From contig CM037869.1 of the NCBI GenBank assembly GCA_021292105.1, positions 4,683,001-4,747,000 of the forward strand: a stretch of DNA of 64,000 nt, written 5' to 3'. This stretch comes from Anadara kagoshimensis. Taxonomy: Eukaryota > Mollusca > Bivalvia > Arcoida > Arcidae. Shown one piece after another: positions 11,173-22,110 of the stretch. Below the pieces are notes generated by a model. That model made no database searches and had not been told where the DNA came from. It was given only the letters and a program-made list of their open reading frames with translations. The position numbers were made by a program, and so were the translations under genes. Numbering within the stretch: position 1 is the first letter of the stretch; the number at the start of each line of letters is the position of its first letter.

Positions 11173-11470
11173 CATCCCATTTCACTAAAAGCGTGTTACA
11201 TATAATATTTACTTACCTGTCCTGCAATTTGAGCTAGAATCCCAGCCAGTCCTACAGAAGCATTTAACGTTACCATTATGTGATAAACATGTTCCGCCAT
11301 TCTTACAAGGAGTACTAGTTAGGCACGGGTCAACTATTTAAGAACAAAAAAAATGGTAGAAAAGAAACACATTATTTAAAAATACAAATACAATTGACGA
11401 CGCTTCTACGATGCTCAGTTATGACGAAACTGTTAACACAGTGCTTTATTTTTGATTTTATACTTTATAC
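11173..11470. repeat. Tandem segmental duplication, copy 2 (EGF2 exon and flanks)
   Basis: Partner of 10,746-11,039. Small indels (for example extra A bases after TTAAGAAC) and a few substitutions separate the copies. Confidence 0.85.
11217..11333 (-). CDS. Gene A exon: EGF domain 2
   Basis: A phase 1-1 exon of 117 bases, donor GTAAGT. It reads DPCLTSTPCKNGGTC, LSHNGNVKCFC and RTGWDSSSNCRT. It is the twin of EGF domain 3. Both copies keep intact splice sites and frame, so both can be used and the duplication adds a domain without a frameshift. Confidence 0.88.
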
Positions 11471-11623
11471 GACCGGTGGAAAATTTTTTTCTGTAAATTA
11501 AAACTTTTCCGGTCACTTAATTTTCGCCAAAACTGTCATTACAAGACTACAAGATATCAATTTAATTTTCGCGTCGTTGGATGACGGTCACGGAACATGT
11601 AAGTAAATTTTATGACAAATTAC

Positions 11624-11734
11624 CTTGTTTGCAGTTTTTTCCATAATATGGTGATTGGCACAGACAATTGTAGTTTGAGCCCTGTGTTATGCAGGTACCG
11701 GAATTAGCACACGGCGCAGCAAGACAGTGGTTTG
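11624..11734 (-). CDS. Gene A exon: EGF domain 1
   Basis: A phase 1-1 exon of 111 bases with acceptor TATTCTGTAG and donor GTAATT. It reads NHCLAAPCANSGTC, ITQGSNYNCLC and QSPYYGKNCKQ. It ends with the classical Y-G-K-N-C turn, unlike domains 2 to 7 (G-W-D). The same exon type recurs in damaged form at 790-876. Its phase fits the exon at 14,168-14,285 only if the donor there is GTAAAT. Confidence 0.87.
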
Positions 11735-11838
11735 CTACAGAATACAATAAAAATGTCAGCTGCAAATTGCTCTTACCAAATTCATGTAAATTAAGAACAT
11801 CATTTATTAATTAGAAATGGTCATCAGAAGGTTACAAA

Positions 11839-11841
<3 letters not shown>

Positions 11842-11882
<41 letters not shown>
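11842..11882. repeat. (AC)n microsatellite
   Basis: About 20 AC units, in the intron before EGF exon 1. Confidence 0.9.
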
Positions 11883-11884
<2 letters not shown>

Positions 11885-12268
11885 AAAACGATAAAAAATA
11901 GTCTACATCAATATTGTACCTTGGTCCATGACAAGACAGTATTTTGTTACATAGTATGAGAAAAATTCCGTTTGCATATTATTGCTCTCTTAAACCAGAA
12001 ACTAATAAAAGAAGAACAGTGTTTATTTACAGAAAACCACACAATCAATGAAAACAGTCGAGAGATTGAGCTCTTTCCAACAGTTCATGTCAATTGCAAT
12101 GTAATTTGCAATTTGAATTATTGGGTAATGTGTCTATACCGAAATCATTGGAAATTTTAATAAACGTTTTTACTTTAGTTTGTGAACTACTCAAAACTTT
12201 TTTGGTGGTCATAATTTATAAATTATTCTATTATTGCCCTGAATTCACTGCAAGGTCCAATCTCACAC

Positions 12269-13547
12269 TTAAGGTAGTTCCATACCATGGTGACGTCGTC
12301 GTTTTGTGCGTACGGTCGAAATGTCAGATTTGACGTCTTTTTTATCTATGACGTCACGAATATGTGGTCTTCGGCGCCTACAGAATTATGGCGGGAACGC
12401 TGTTATGCTATCATTCAGTAGAATAATTTTTTGCATTCACAAAAGATTAGAATTCACAATATCAATTCTGTGCACTATTTTTAAGAAGAAAATATATAAT
12501 GTACATAACGGAAATTAGGTAGATTTACACTGTTGAGAGTACTATTCTAAATCATTAAAAGATTTGAGTACATTGTTTAAATTTTGAAGACGGTATTTTT
12601 AATACCGATTTATGTTTGTTTTTTTTTTCAGTGATTTTAAATACAAACTGACGATTCTTCAATAAACATAATGATGATAATTTTTCTCGGTGTCAAATTT
12701 TAGCAGTTTGACTATGCTCTTGTAATTGCGTTGGGTTTCTAAGGGTGACAGACCATATGAAATCAAGAACGCTTCATCAATGTATACGAATCCCCTTTCC
12801 TCTTTAACTGATTTGTGTTGGGTAACGGTTGCTATGGGTTTCTAAGGGTGACAGACCATATGAAATTTAAATTGGTTTTGTTTTGCACAGCCAAATAGCT
12901 CACAATCAGTGTTTTGTTTATTTGTTAGTACCAAACAAAAACATTGAGTTCATAATACATGTAGTATCCTAGGACATTATTGGTAACTTCTTACGTAAGG
13001 AATGAGGCTTTTTTCTAGTTTCAGGATTTTGATGCAATTTTATGAAAAAAGTAGCTTGACGACCCCCTATTTTTTGTTTTCGAAAATCAAACTCATATAT
13101 TCATATGCAATATATGTGAAAATCAGGGGTCGTATTCGACTTAGTTTTTTTAATATCTACAAATTAACGAAAGGGTGTTACATTTAGTTTTCTGGAAATT
13201 TAATGTTCTCTCTTGATAGGTGGCGCTGTAGAAAAATACCACGTGACCGGAAGTAAAATTCCATTGGTCCAAATAATCTTCATGACATAATGGTTAATTT
13301 AGATACAAGAGACTTTTGGTTTCTAAGCATGACAAAAAAGTATGAATGCTTATTTGTTAATAACAGTAGTTACACTTTGATCATTTATGTCGTGAAAATG
13401 GCCACCAGGTGGCGCTTCAGAACTTCTTAAGTAAGTCGAATACCTGCCCTGAAATTTTGGCATGTTGAATGGTTTATGCCCATGTACAACATATCAAAAT
13501 TTCAATGTGTGTCTTCAGGCGATTTGTAAAGTATGGAACTACCTTAA
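12269..13547. mobile_element. TTAA-flanked inverted-repeat element, 1.28 kb
   Basis: The left end is TTAAGGTAGTTCCATAC and the right end GTATGGAACTACCTTAA, so a 17-bp terminal inverted repeat includes TTAA at both ends. TTAA is the piggyBac target site, but the terminal bases are not typical of piggyBac, so the class is open. Internally TTTCTAAGGGTGACAGACCA occurs at about 12,737 and 12,839, with a weaker third copy near 13,319. No transposase frame is seen, so it is non-autonomous. It lies in a gene A intron. Confidence 0.65.
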
Positions 13548-14167
13548 CTCACATCTGATGACATTTAAATATAAATGAAATATTTTGACTGGGACGGAAG
13601 TAAAGCCCTACTTGATAAATTAATCAATCTATAATTTAATGTTGCATTGTAATTAATGATAACAAATTATGTTACGTGTGCAAATTGTCCAATTTTTCCA
13701 AAACAAAAAGAAAATTGCATTTTTTTTCTTATAATTCAATGAATAGAATTTTTCAACAACAAACCAACAATGAGGTTTGTGCGAAACGTTTTGGAAAAGT
13801 CACAAATTCCCTGAATGACGTCGATTTCATTTGAAACGCCATCTTATGCGATTCCATATCTATTAGAAATAAATGTTCCGCACAAATGTTAGAGGGTATC
13901 ACGTAGTACAGCTGCGAACCCCTTTAAAAAAACAATATAGCCGTGGCAAGGTCAAACAAAAACATCAGCGATTCGCAATGGCGTAGAAAATCAAATGTCT
14001 CTTGTTCGTCGTGCATAATAAGATGACGTCAATAAGAGCCAATACATTCATGCAAACGTAAAAGAAAAGATCTGACCAATCAAAATGCCTAAAACAAAGG
14101 AGAATTGAATTACTGCCAAATATTAGCAGTAGTTTAGAAAAAAAGTAGTTATACTTATAATATTTAC

Positions 14168-14285
14168 AAGAGCATTGTGTTCTGTAATGCGCAGGACATG
14201 GGGTTGATAGATAACATATCGATCCAGTTGGACACGTTGTTCCATCTCTAGCACAATAGGTCTCGCGGACATTTTCATTATCGTT
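14168..14285 (-). CDS. Gene A exon: small Cys-rich module
   Basis: A phase 0-1 exon of 118 bases with acceptor CTTTTAACAG and donor GTAAAT. It reads NDNENVRETYCARDGTTC, PTGSICYLSTPC and PAHYRTQCS. A second GT 13 bases on (GTATAA) would give phase 2 and break the join to EGF exon 1. The GTAAAT donor is conserved in the paralogue at 2,569. Five cysteines here combine with the upstream exon (RCLNEETYCENNKQNCR). I do not recognise the module family. Confidence 0.72.
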
Positions 14286-14338
14286 CTGTTAAAAGAAGAG
14301 TTGATTTTCATAAGATAAATCCAAGCTTCAAACGACAA

Positions 14339-14340
<2 letters not shown>

Positions 14341-14381
<41 letters not shown>
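14341..14381. repeat. (TG)n microsatellite
   Basis: About 20 TG units, in the intron just upstream of the Cys-rich exon. Confidence 0.9.
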
Positions 14382-14383
<2 letters not shown>

Positions 14384-14737
14384 GCATAGACGGCCTGTTC
14401 CTCCGTTTGGCACACCAACCGGTTAATTGATTGTAAGTCTTGACATTTTGGCGTCAACTAATTTTCGCGAGAATCGTCATTTCAATCAATTTGCGTACTT
14501 TTTCGCGTTGTTTTATTACCATTTGTGCAATTGCAAGTGAATTATATAAAATAATCGCAAATTTTTTTCTGTCGGATTACTCTCATGAATTCACGCAAAA
14601 ATAAAATTTGTTTTTATTACATATTATGTCGCCATACATTACATTTTACAAATGTTAACAAGGAAAAAATGCTAGGAAATCTTTTACTACATATTTTGTA
14701 ACAACAAAACTATTTAGAGTAGTTTTTATGTTCTTAC

Positions 14738-14880
14738 CCGACAATTCTGTTTGTTATTCTCACAATAAGTCTCTTCATTCAGACATCGAGCTGTTGCTGC
14801 TCGTTTGTCACGTAAAAAGGATACAGCGTCTCTCTTGTCCAACATATAATGATTCAATGGGTGTAAAGCAAGAGTACACT
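14738..14880 (-). CDS. Gene A exon: Cys-rich segment with RDKR site (first exon seen)
   Basis: A phase 1-0 exon of 143 bases with acceptor GTTTTCAG and strong donor GTAAGA. It reads CTLALHPLNHYMLDKRD, AVSFLRDKRAATARC, LNEETYCENNKQNCR. R-D-K-R fits the proprotein-convertase consensus R-x-K/R-R, so the ectodomain might be cut here (inference). All 47 codons are open and it joins the next exon in frame. It needs an upstream exon ending in phase 1, expected to carry the signal peptide, which I did not find. Confidence 0.68.
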
Positions 14881-14889
14881 CTGAAAACA

Positions 14890-15515
14890 GAAACAAACAT
14901 ACCGTTCAATATTCAAATCACAATCCAAAAAGCAAAGTTAGTAACTTTGAAAACTTGTAAATTAAGTTAAATACGTGAACCTCTATCAGGGAAGTGAGCT
15001 CGTGTGCTCCGGAAAGGTATGCAATTGTTATGTAGCTAGCTACGCCCGCCACATGTATACTAACCCTTGTCCAAATCAAAATTCAAAAGCAAAGTAGAAA
15101 CTGAGTAGAAACTGACACGTAAACTCCCCCCCCCCCCCCCGGAAGTGAGGCCGGGTAACCCGGGTAACTTTCAGTGTAGCTTACTACACCCGCCACGTAA
15201 GTAATTAAAATTGAAAGTGAAAGGAACATTGAAATTTGAGTGCCTCAAATATATCCAGGATAAAAATGATAACATGGACCTTATATGTGATATGACGGTC
15301 GTATAACCTTATTAAGGGCCATGGTAAACATAGATTTGCGATGTCCTTGTGCAGCTTGTTTCTTACATTGTATAAAGTTCCCGTAGTGGGGACAAGTTAT
15401 ACCATCGCGCATTAACTGTGAAAGAAATACACAATAAGCAGGTATATTGTTGCATAGCAAAGGAAAGTTGACAAGGTATTTGAAGCCATCGCACTTGTAA
15501 GGAAAAATCATTTCA
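14890..15515 (-). mobile_element. Retroelement 3' fragment with RT C-terminal remnant, copy 6
   Basis: The minus strand reads YLVNFPLLCNNIPAYCVFLS then QLMRDGITCPHYGNFIQCKK, matching the FLSQLIRYGRACPKYGNF block of the 33-kb copy and typical of a retroelement reverse-transcriptase C-terminus. It is followed by two tandem runs of the 3' block (GGGAAGTGAGCTCGTGTGCT, then GGAAGTGAGGCCGGGTAACC). The exact clade is uncertain. Confidence 0.65.
15127..15141. repeat. Poly-C tract
   Basis: About 14 C in a row inside the retroelement fragment. Confidence 0.7.
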
Positions 15516-16790
15516 CATAATAGTCAAACCAGCAAATATACTGGGTACAAATGGATTAATGGTCTTCAATATCTAAAACGATTTAACATGGTACAAACGT
15601 AGTTCACATTTTAAGTCTATTTTATTTATTACAAAATGCAACTCTGAAAAATTTTACAAATGACCTAGGGTTCTTGCTATCGCATCAAAAACAAACTTAC
15701 CGGTCCATTTTAATACCATAATGCTTTACTTGCGTTAGTTAATTTAGTATTATAAGTGTTTTAGTTTACTAAACAATTTTTGTTTCCAATTGGAATTTTA
15801 CAAAAATCATCAAATATCTCAAAAACTAGCCAAAAAGTTTTAAAAAATACAAAAAAAATTAAGAAAGGTACTTTAATGTTACATAATAAGTTTCTCCATC
15901 AGTAGTCTCCTTGGGGTGACGCAACTATGGAAAATATGTCCGAACGCATGTTTTTGATAAACGTACTTACTTGTAATAATAAAATTACAAAACCAGTCTC
16001 CTTGATTTTAATATTTTAAAACCGACAAATCAACATGAAGTTACAAATACTATATATTATTAAATAATTAAATAAAAATTATGAAAAAATTAAGTAATTA
16101 TTGTAAAACCATTTTATTTTTGCGACACTAGACGACACTTTCGGAATAAAATTCCTCATTAGTAGTACTCGGACCAAATTTGTTGAGATCAAAATAAATG
16201 AGTGGCTTAAATGAGAAAAATTAGAAGGAAGAAAATTTGTAATTGAAAATAAAAGGAAAGACAAAAACTATTACAAATTTATACTACAAACCCTGTATTA
16301 TAATAAATATCGGTAATATACTAAACAGCTTCATTTTTAATCCTTTCCTCTCCAAGTCCAGAATACAACAAGCCTGATTTTGAAATTAAAACTGCTTTTA
16401 TAAATTGTGAATGAAGGAACAAATTTTACTCATTGGTTAACTATATTTGTCAATAGAAATGATAAGAAACTAGGAAGTCTGGCTATACAAAACATGTCAT
16501 ATCAGTACAGGCCGAAAAAATGATAAGATTTGACTTTAATCAGGTTGCATTGGTTATCTGTGCCCAGTTCTTCGAAGCTTGATTAGCGTAATCAATGATT
16601 AACACAGATTTAAAATATCAATAAAAATCATTATATCATCATCGAATCCATAGATTTATTGCCATGTACTTCAATTTGTTGAAATTCTATTAACTTACGA
16701 CATTCTCAACATTAATTCCACAACAGATTTGAAATTATGCATTATTTCAATTTTGACTAATCAATTGATTAAACTAATCAGGTTTCGAAC
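15516..16790. other. AT-rich stretch with no firm gene
   Basis: No repeat family is recognised. A strong donor at 15,699-15,700 (minus, CCG then GTAAGT) is preceded by ATG and six codons in phase 1, which would fit gene A but encodes no signal peptide. I do not call it an exon. Confidence 0.3.
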
Positions 16791-16799
16791 AACTCACCC

Positions 16800-17150
16800 C
16801 TGCTTGTAAATAAATAAATTAACCTAGGGATATTTAAAGCCTTGGCTTATTAAGGCCTTCAAAGAGTTTTATGGCCGTCACCACAGTAATATTGATAAGT
16901 ATGGTGTCTCTATGTCCAAGACTGTCTAGGATGCATTTGACGTCCTATAGTTTCATGTTCCTTTCACACAATTTTGATTACACACGTAACTGGTAAAGCT
17001 AGTTAAGCAGGAGGTGCTTACCCCTCCAGAGCACCCGGTCTCATTTCCCTGGTGAAAGTTCACAAGTCTAACCTACCTTGTCGGTTCTTTTTACTTTGCT
17101 TCTGGATTGTGATTAGGACAAGGATAAGTGTGTTTGTTTTTGATTGCTTC
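16800..17150 (+). mobile_element. Retroelement 3' fragment with RT C-terminal remnant, copy 7
   Basis: The plus strand reads PWLIKAFKEFYGRHHSNIDK then YGVSMSKTV before a stop. The FYGRHH-YG-S motif is common at the C-terminus of invertebrate retroelement reverse transcriptases. The family 3' block then follows in reverse sense (GGTGCTTACCCCTCCAGAGC, ACCCGGTCTCATTTCCC). This copy ties the untranslated block to an RT protein. Confidence 0.72.
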
Positions 17151-17247
17151 ACAAGGAATTTTTTTTCTGACATTGCATTTTTCAATGTAAACTACCGACA
17201 CTATTTTCATTTACCAAATGCTAATGTCATTAAATATTTTGGCCAAC

Positions 17248-17560
17248 AGTAGATTGATTGATTGCATTGGGTTTTTACGCTCCATGCAAGAATACTAACT
17301 TATGTCGAGATGCCACCAGATATAGGTGGTGGCAGAAACTTTGACCTTGGAAGTATTTTTGCAAGTAGGTACCTTTACCTTGCCATGCCTGCCGTGACAG
17401 GTCTTTTCCGGTCTCTCCCGAAGGAGAACGTGAATTTCAATTTTAAAGCTTAGTGTTTGGCGAAAGAACAGTCACTTGTTTTGGTCAGATATCAGGCATG
17501 GTTCGAATCCCTACCTACAAGATACGGAACGAGCATTTTATCAATATAACGACTGTAGTA
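17248..17560 (-). mobile_element. tRNA-derived SINE, near full length
   Basis: Reverse complement of the 60.4-kb SINE: (GATT)n tail, GGGTTTTTACGCTCCATGC, TGCCGTGACAGGTC, CTCCCGAAGGAGAACGTG, GGCGAAAGAACAGTCACT and a B-box-like GGTTCGAATCCCTACC near the head end. Confidence 0.7.
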
Positions 17561-18200
17561 GTAGTAGGGAGACAGTGGACGAAGCTTTATAACGAAAAAT
17601 ACATGTAAATAAACAGACGAACTCCTAAAAAACAATGCATAACGTTATCTGTGGAAATGCCATCATTTTTTAAAAAATATGTATATAAAAAGTTGAAATC
17701 CTTAAAAAATGCTATCTGTGGAATATGTCATCTTTTTTCCCGTGTGTCAAATTCAACTTGCCCACATTGGCATTGCTCTCATTGACATATGTTATCTCTG
17801 AAAAATAGGATGATGTGGGGGTATTTCGTGTCATTGTTCATTATCTTATGTAAACAAGTTCACAAAGACTGAAATCCAGAAAATAATCTGTGCAGAAGAG
17901 TCAAGTATTGCGTTGAAAGCTATGGGTCAGGTGATACTACACCCATCCCCCACCCCAGGGATATTTTAATGAATAGCATTTAAAACGACACTTTCCCCTG
18001 TACTTATGGAATACAAAAGCTTGTCCATGCAAGCTTTTCATATTATACTCTTTAAAGACAAAAAGACATTCGGAAAGGTTTCAACACGATGCATCGTACT
18101 CGTGGCCAGTTTAAATTCGCGATGTTACTAGCATCAAATCGCAGATGAAACCGTTAAAACGCTGGCCATTTTTTATGCAGATCTAACAAAAGGAGTTTAT
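17561..18200. other. Stretch with no recognised feature
   Basis: No exon or repeat family is recognised. Confidence 0.3.
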
Positions 18201-21200
18201 GTTTTCAAATTTTAGTATTGAGTACACGAGTTGCAGTAGTGAGTACACGAGTTGATGTCTTCAAATTGCAGTGGTGAGTACACGAGTTGCAGTAGTGAGT
18301 ACACGAGTTGATGTCTTCAAATTGCAGTAGTGAGTACACGAGTTGATGTCTTCAAATTGCAGTAGTGAGTACACGAGTTGCAGTAGTGAGTACACAGTTG
18401 ATGTCTTCAAATTGCAGTAGTGAGTACACGAGTTGCAGTAGTGAGTACACGAGTTGATGTCTTTAAACTGCAGTAGTGAGTACACGAGTTGATGTCTTCA
18501 AATTGCAGTAGTGAGTACACGAGTTGCAGTAGTGAGTACACGAGTTGATGTCTTCAAACTGCAGTAGTGAGTACACGAGTTGATGTCTTCAAGTTGCAGT
18601 AGTGAGTACACGAGTTGCAGTAGTGAGTACACAGTTGATGTCTTCAAATTGCAGTAGTGAGTACACGAGTTGCAGTAGTGAGTACACGAGTTGATATCTT
18701 CAAATTGCATTAGTTGTTACACGAGTTGCAGTAGTGAGTACACAGTTGATGTCTTCAAATTGCAGTAGTGAGTACACGAGTTGCAGTAGTGGGTACACAG
18801 TTGATGTCTTCAAATTGCAGTAGTGATTACACGAGTTGCAGTAGTGAGTACACAGTTGATGTCTTCAAATTGCAGTGGTGAGTACATGAGTTGCAGTAGT
18901 GAGTACACGAGTTGATGTCTTCAAATTGCATTAGTGATTACACGAGTTGATGTCTTCAAATTGCAGTAGTGATTACACTAGTTGCAGTAGTGAGTACACA
19001 GTTGATGTCTTCAAATTGCAGTAGTGAGTACACGAGTTGCAGTAGTGAGTACACAGCTGATGTCTTCAAATTACAGTAGTGAGTACACGAGTTGCAGTAG
19101 TGAGTACACGAGTTGCAGTAGTGAGTACACGAGTTGATGTCTTCAAATTGCAGTGGTGAGTACACGAGTTGCAGTAGTGAGTACACGAGTTGATGTCTTC
19201 AAATTGCAGAAGTGAGTACACGAGTTGATGTCTTCAAACTGCTGTAGTGAGTACACGAGTTGATGTCTTCAAATTGCAGTAGTGAGTACACGAGTTGCAG
19301 TAGTGAGTACACGAGTTGATGTCTTCAAATTGCAGTAGTGAGTACACGAGTTGCAGTAGTGAGTACACAGTTGATGTCTTCAAATTGCAGTGGTGAGTAC
19401 ACGAGTTGCAGTAGTGAGTACACGAGTTGATGTCTTCAAATTGCAGTAGTGAGTACATGAGTTGCAGTAGTGAGTACACGAGTTGATGTCTTCAAACTGC
19501 AGTAGTGAGTATACGAGTTGTAGTAGTGAGTACACGAGTTGATGTCTTCAAATTGCAGTAGTGAGTATACGAGTTGCAGTAGTGAGTACACGAGTTGATG
19601 TCTTCAAACTGCCGTAGTGAGTATACAAGTTGTAGTAGTGAGTACACAAGTTGATGTCTTCAAATTGCAGTAGTGAGTACACGAGTTGCAGTAGTGAGTA
19701 CACGAGTTGATGTCTTCAAATTGCAGTAGTGAGTACACGAGTTGAAGTAGTGAGTACACGAGTTGATGTCTTCAAACTGCAGTAGTGAGTACACGAGTTG
19801 ATGTCTTCAAATTGCAGTAGTGAGTACACGAGTTGCAGTAGTGAGTACACAGTTGATGTCTTCAAATTGCAGTAGTGAGTACACGAGTTGATGTCTTCAA
19901 ATTGCAGTAGTGAGTACACGAGTTGATGTCTTCAAATTGCAGTAGTGAGTACACGAGTTGATGTCTTCAAATTGCAGTAGTGAGTACACGAGTTGCAGTA
20001 GTGAGTACACAGTTGATGTCTTCAAATTGCAGTAGTGAGTACACAAGTTGCAGTAGTGAGTACACGAGTTGATGTCTTTAAACTGCAGTAGTGAGTACAC
20101 GAGTTGATGTCTTCAAATTGCAGTAGTGAGTACACGAGTTGCAGTAGTGAGTACATGAGTTGATGTCTTCAAACTGCAGTAGTGAGTACACGAGTTGATG
20201 TCTTCAAGTTGCAGTAGTGAGTACACGAGTTGCAGTAGTGAGTACACAGTTGATGTCTTCAAATTGCAGTAGTGAGTACACGAGTTGCAGTAGTGAGTAC
20301 ACGAGTTGATATCTTCAAATTGCATTAGTGGTTACACGAGTTGCAGTAGTGAGTACACAGTTGATGTCTTCAAATTGCAGTAGTGAGTACACGAGTTGCA
20401 GTAGTGGGTACACAGTTGATGTCTTCAAATTGCAGTAGTGATTACACGAGTTGCAGTAGTGAGTACACAGTTGATGTCTTCAAATTGCAGTGGTGAGTAC
20501 ATGAGTTGCAGTAGTGAGTACACGAGTTGATGTCTTCAAATTGCATTAGTGATTACACGAGTTGATGTCTTCAAATTGCAGTAGTGATTACACTAGTTGC
20601 AGTAGTGAGTACACAGTTGATGTCTTCAAATTGCAGTAGTGAGTACACGAGTTGCAGTAGTGAGTACACAGCTGATGTCTTCAAATTACAGTAGTGAGTA
20701 CACGAGTTGCAGTAGTGAGTACACGAGTTGCAGTAGTGAGTACACGAGTTGATGTCTTCAAATTGCAGTGGTGAGTACACGAGTTGCAGTAGTGAGTACA
20801 CGAGTTGATGTCTTCAAATTGCAGAAGTGAGTACACGAGTTGATGTCTTCAAACTGCTGTAGTGAGTACACGAGTTGATGTCTTCAAATTGCAGTAGTGA
20901 GTACACGAGTTGCAGTAGTGAGTACACGAGTTGATGTCTTCAAATTGCAGTAGTGAGTACACGAGTTGCAGTAGTGAGTACACAGTTGATGTCTTCAAAT
21001 TGCAGTGGTGAGTACACGAGTTGCAGTAGTGAGTACACGAGTTGATGTCTTCAAATTGCAGTAGTGAGTACATGAGTTGCAGTAGTGAGTACACGAGTTG
21101 ATGTCTTCAAACTGCAGTAGTGAGTATACGAGTTGTAGTAGTGAGTACACGAGTTGATGTCTTCAAATTGCAGTAGTGAGTATACGAGTTGCAGTAGTGA

Positions 21201-21639
21201 GTACACGAGTTGATGTCTTCAAACTACCGTAGTGAGTATACAAGTTGTAGTAGTGAGTACACAAGTTGATGTCTTCAAATTGCAGTAGTGAGTAAACGAG
21301 TTGCAGTAGTGAGTACACGAGTTGATGTCTTCAAATTGCAGTAGTGAGTACACGAGTTGAAGTAGTGAGTACACGAGTTGATGTCTTCAAACTGCAGTAG
21401 TGAGTACACGAGTTGATGTCTTCAAATTGCAGTAGTGAGTACACGAGTTGCAGTAGTGAGTACACAGTTGATGTCTTCAAATTGCAGTAGTGAGTACACG
21501 AGTTGATGTCTTCAAATTGCAGTAGTGAGTACACGAGTTGATGTCTTCAAATTGCAGTAGTGAGTACACGAGTTGATGTCTTCAAATTGCAGTAGTTAGT
21601 ACAAAAGTTGATGGCTGCAAACTGTATTAATGAGTACAC
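18201..21639. repeat. 3.4-kb satellite of 21-bp and 14-bp modules
   Basis: The array is built from module A (TTGCAGTAGTGAGTACACGA plus G, 21 bp) and module B (TTGATGTCTTCAAA, 14 bp), mostly as AB (35 bp) and AAB (56 bp). Variants lack a GA (ACACAGTTGATG). The right end decays into TTGATGGCTGCAAACTG. A 1,615-bp block is present twice in tandem (about 18,300-19,914 and 19,915-21,529) with few differences. Open frames on the minus strand arise because 21 is a multiple of 3 and are not genes. Confidence 0.92.
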
Positions 21640-21800
21640 TTGTTTTACAATCAACTAAATTATAAATAGTCTGACCTGTCTGCGACACAAGCGATCCAAT
21701 TTGCAAATCAGGAAGAACAGAAAACGCAAAGCTGTACATTACCTTGATCAAAAATTGATCTGTATATATATAATCAAACCTAAAAGCCATAAGCAAATAT

Positions 21801-22024
21801 AGTACAGACCTGTCAAAAAATAAACACTGAACTACTTAAAAACTATCGGTTGTCGAGTGACTAATATAGAGAGCTAATGACCAAAATATATGCTGCAGAG
21901 AGATAGATAGAAGCTACCAAAAAGCTGTCGGGCTATAGATAACGATGAGTCGAGATGAGTTGTCGATTTGGAATTACATTTGTAATTCGTTAGCTTGATG
22001 ATAAACTTTTGACAGATATGTACT
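21801..22024. mobile_element. CAGACCTGTC-family MITE, short copy 1
   Basis: The left end TACAGACCTGTCAAAAAATA and right end AACTTTTGACAGATATGTA form the terminal inverted repeat, with TA at both edges. The interior holds GAGAGATAGATAG, AAGCTGTCGGGCTATAGATA and ACGATGAGTCGAGATGAGTT, which align with the repeat unit of the 23-kb array. No coding capacity. Confidence 0.8.
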
Positions 22025-22110
22025 GCACATAAGAAAATTAAATATTTAATTGACAAGTTTATTCAATATTGACATCACGTAAATAAGACTTGATTTCATA
22101 TTATTTACAG

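Larger units (their letters stand above)
6260..14880 (-). other. Gene A span: seven-EGF single-pass membrane protein, 5' incomplete
   Basis: Eleven exons chain with matching phases: 14,738-14,880, 14,168-14,285, seven EGF exons (11,624 to 8,259), 7,495-7,603 and 6,260-6,368. Together they encode 425 residues plus stop. Order: Cys-rich segment with an RDKR site, small Cys-rich module, seven EGF domains, one transmembrane helix, basic stop-transfer and a 35-residue hydrophilic tail. It should be a type I cell-surface protein, with the EGF domains as ligand or adhesion modules. The first exon, with the expected signal peptide, is not found. The next exon upstream should end in phase 1. I cannot assign a named orthologue. 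Possible polyadenylation signals (AATAAA on minus) lie at 5,893-5,898 and 5,839-5,844. Confidence 0.75.

Noticed and set aside
14155-14285. Longer version of the Cys-rich exon ending at donor GTATAA
   Set aside because: It ends in phase 2 and cannot join the phase-1 EGF exon. The GTAAAT donor 13 bases earlier fits and is conserved at 2,569.
15701-15719. Short first exon for gene A (ATG plus six codons, strong donor, phase 1)
   Set aside because: The phase fits but it encodes no signal peptide and only 19 bases. It is too weak without transcripts.
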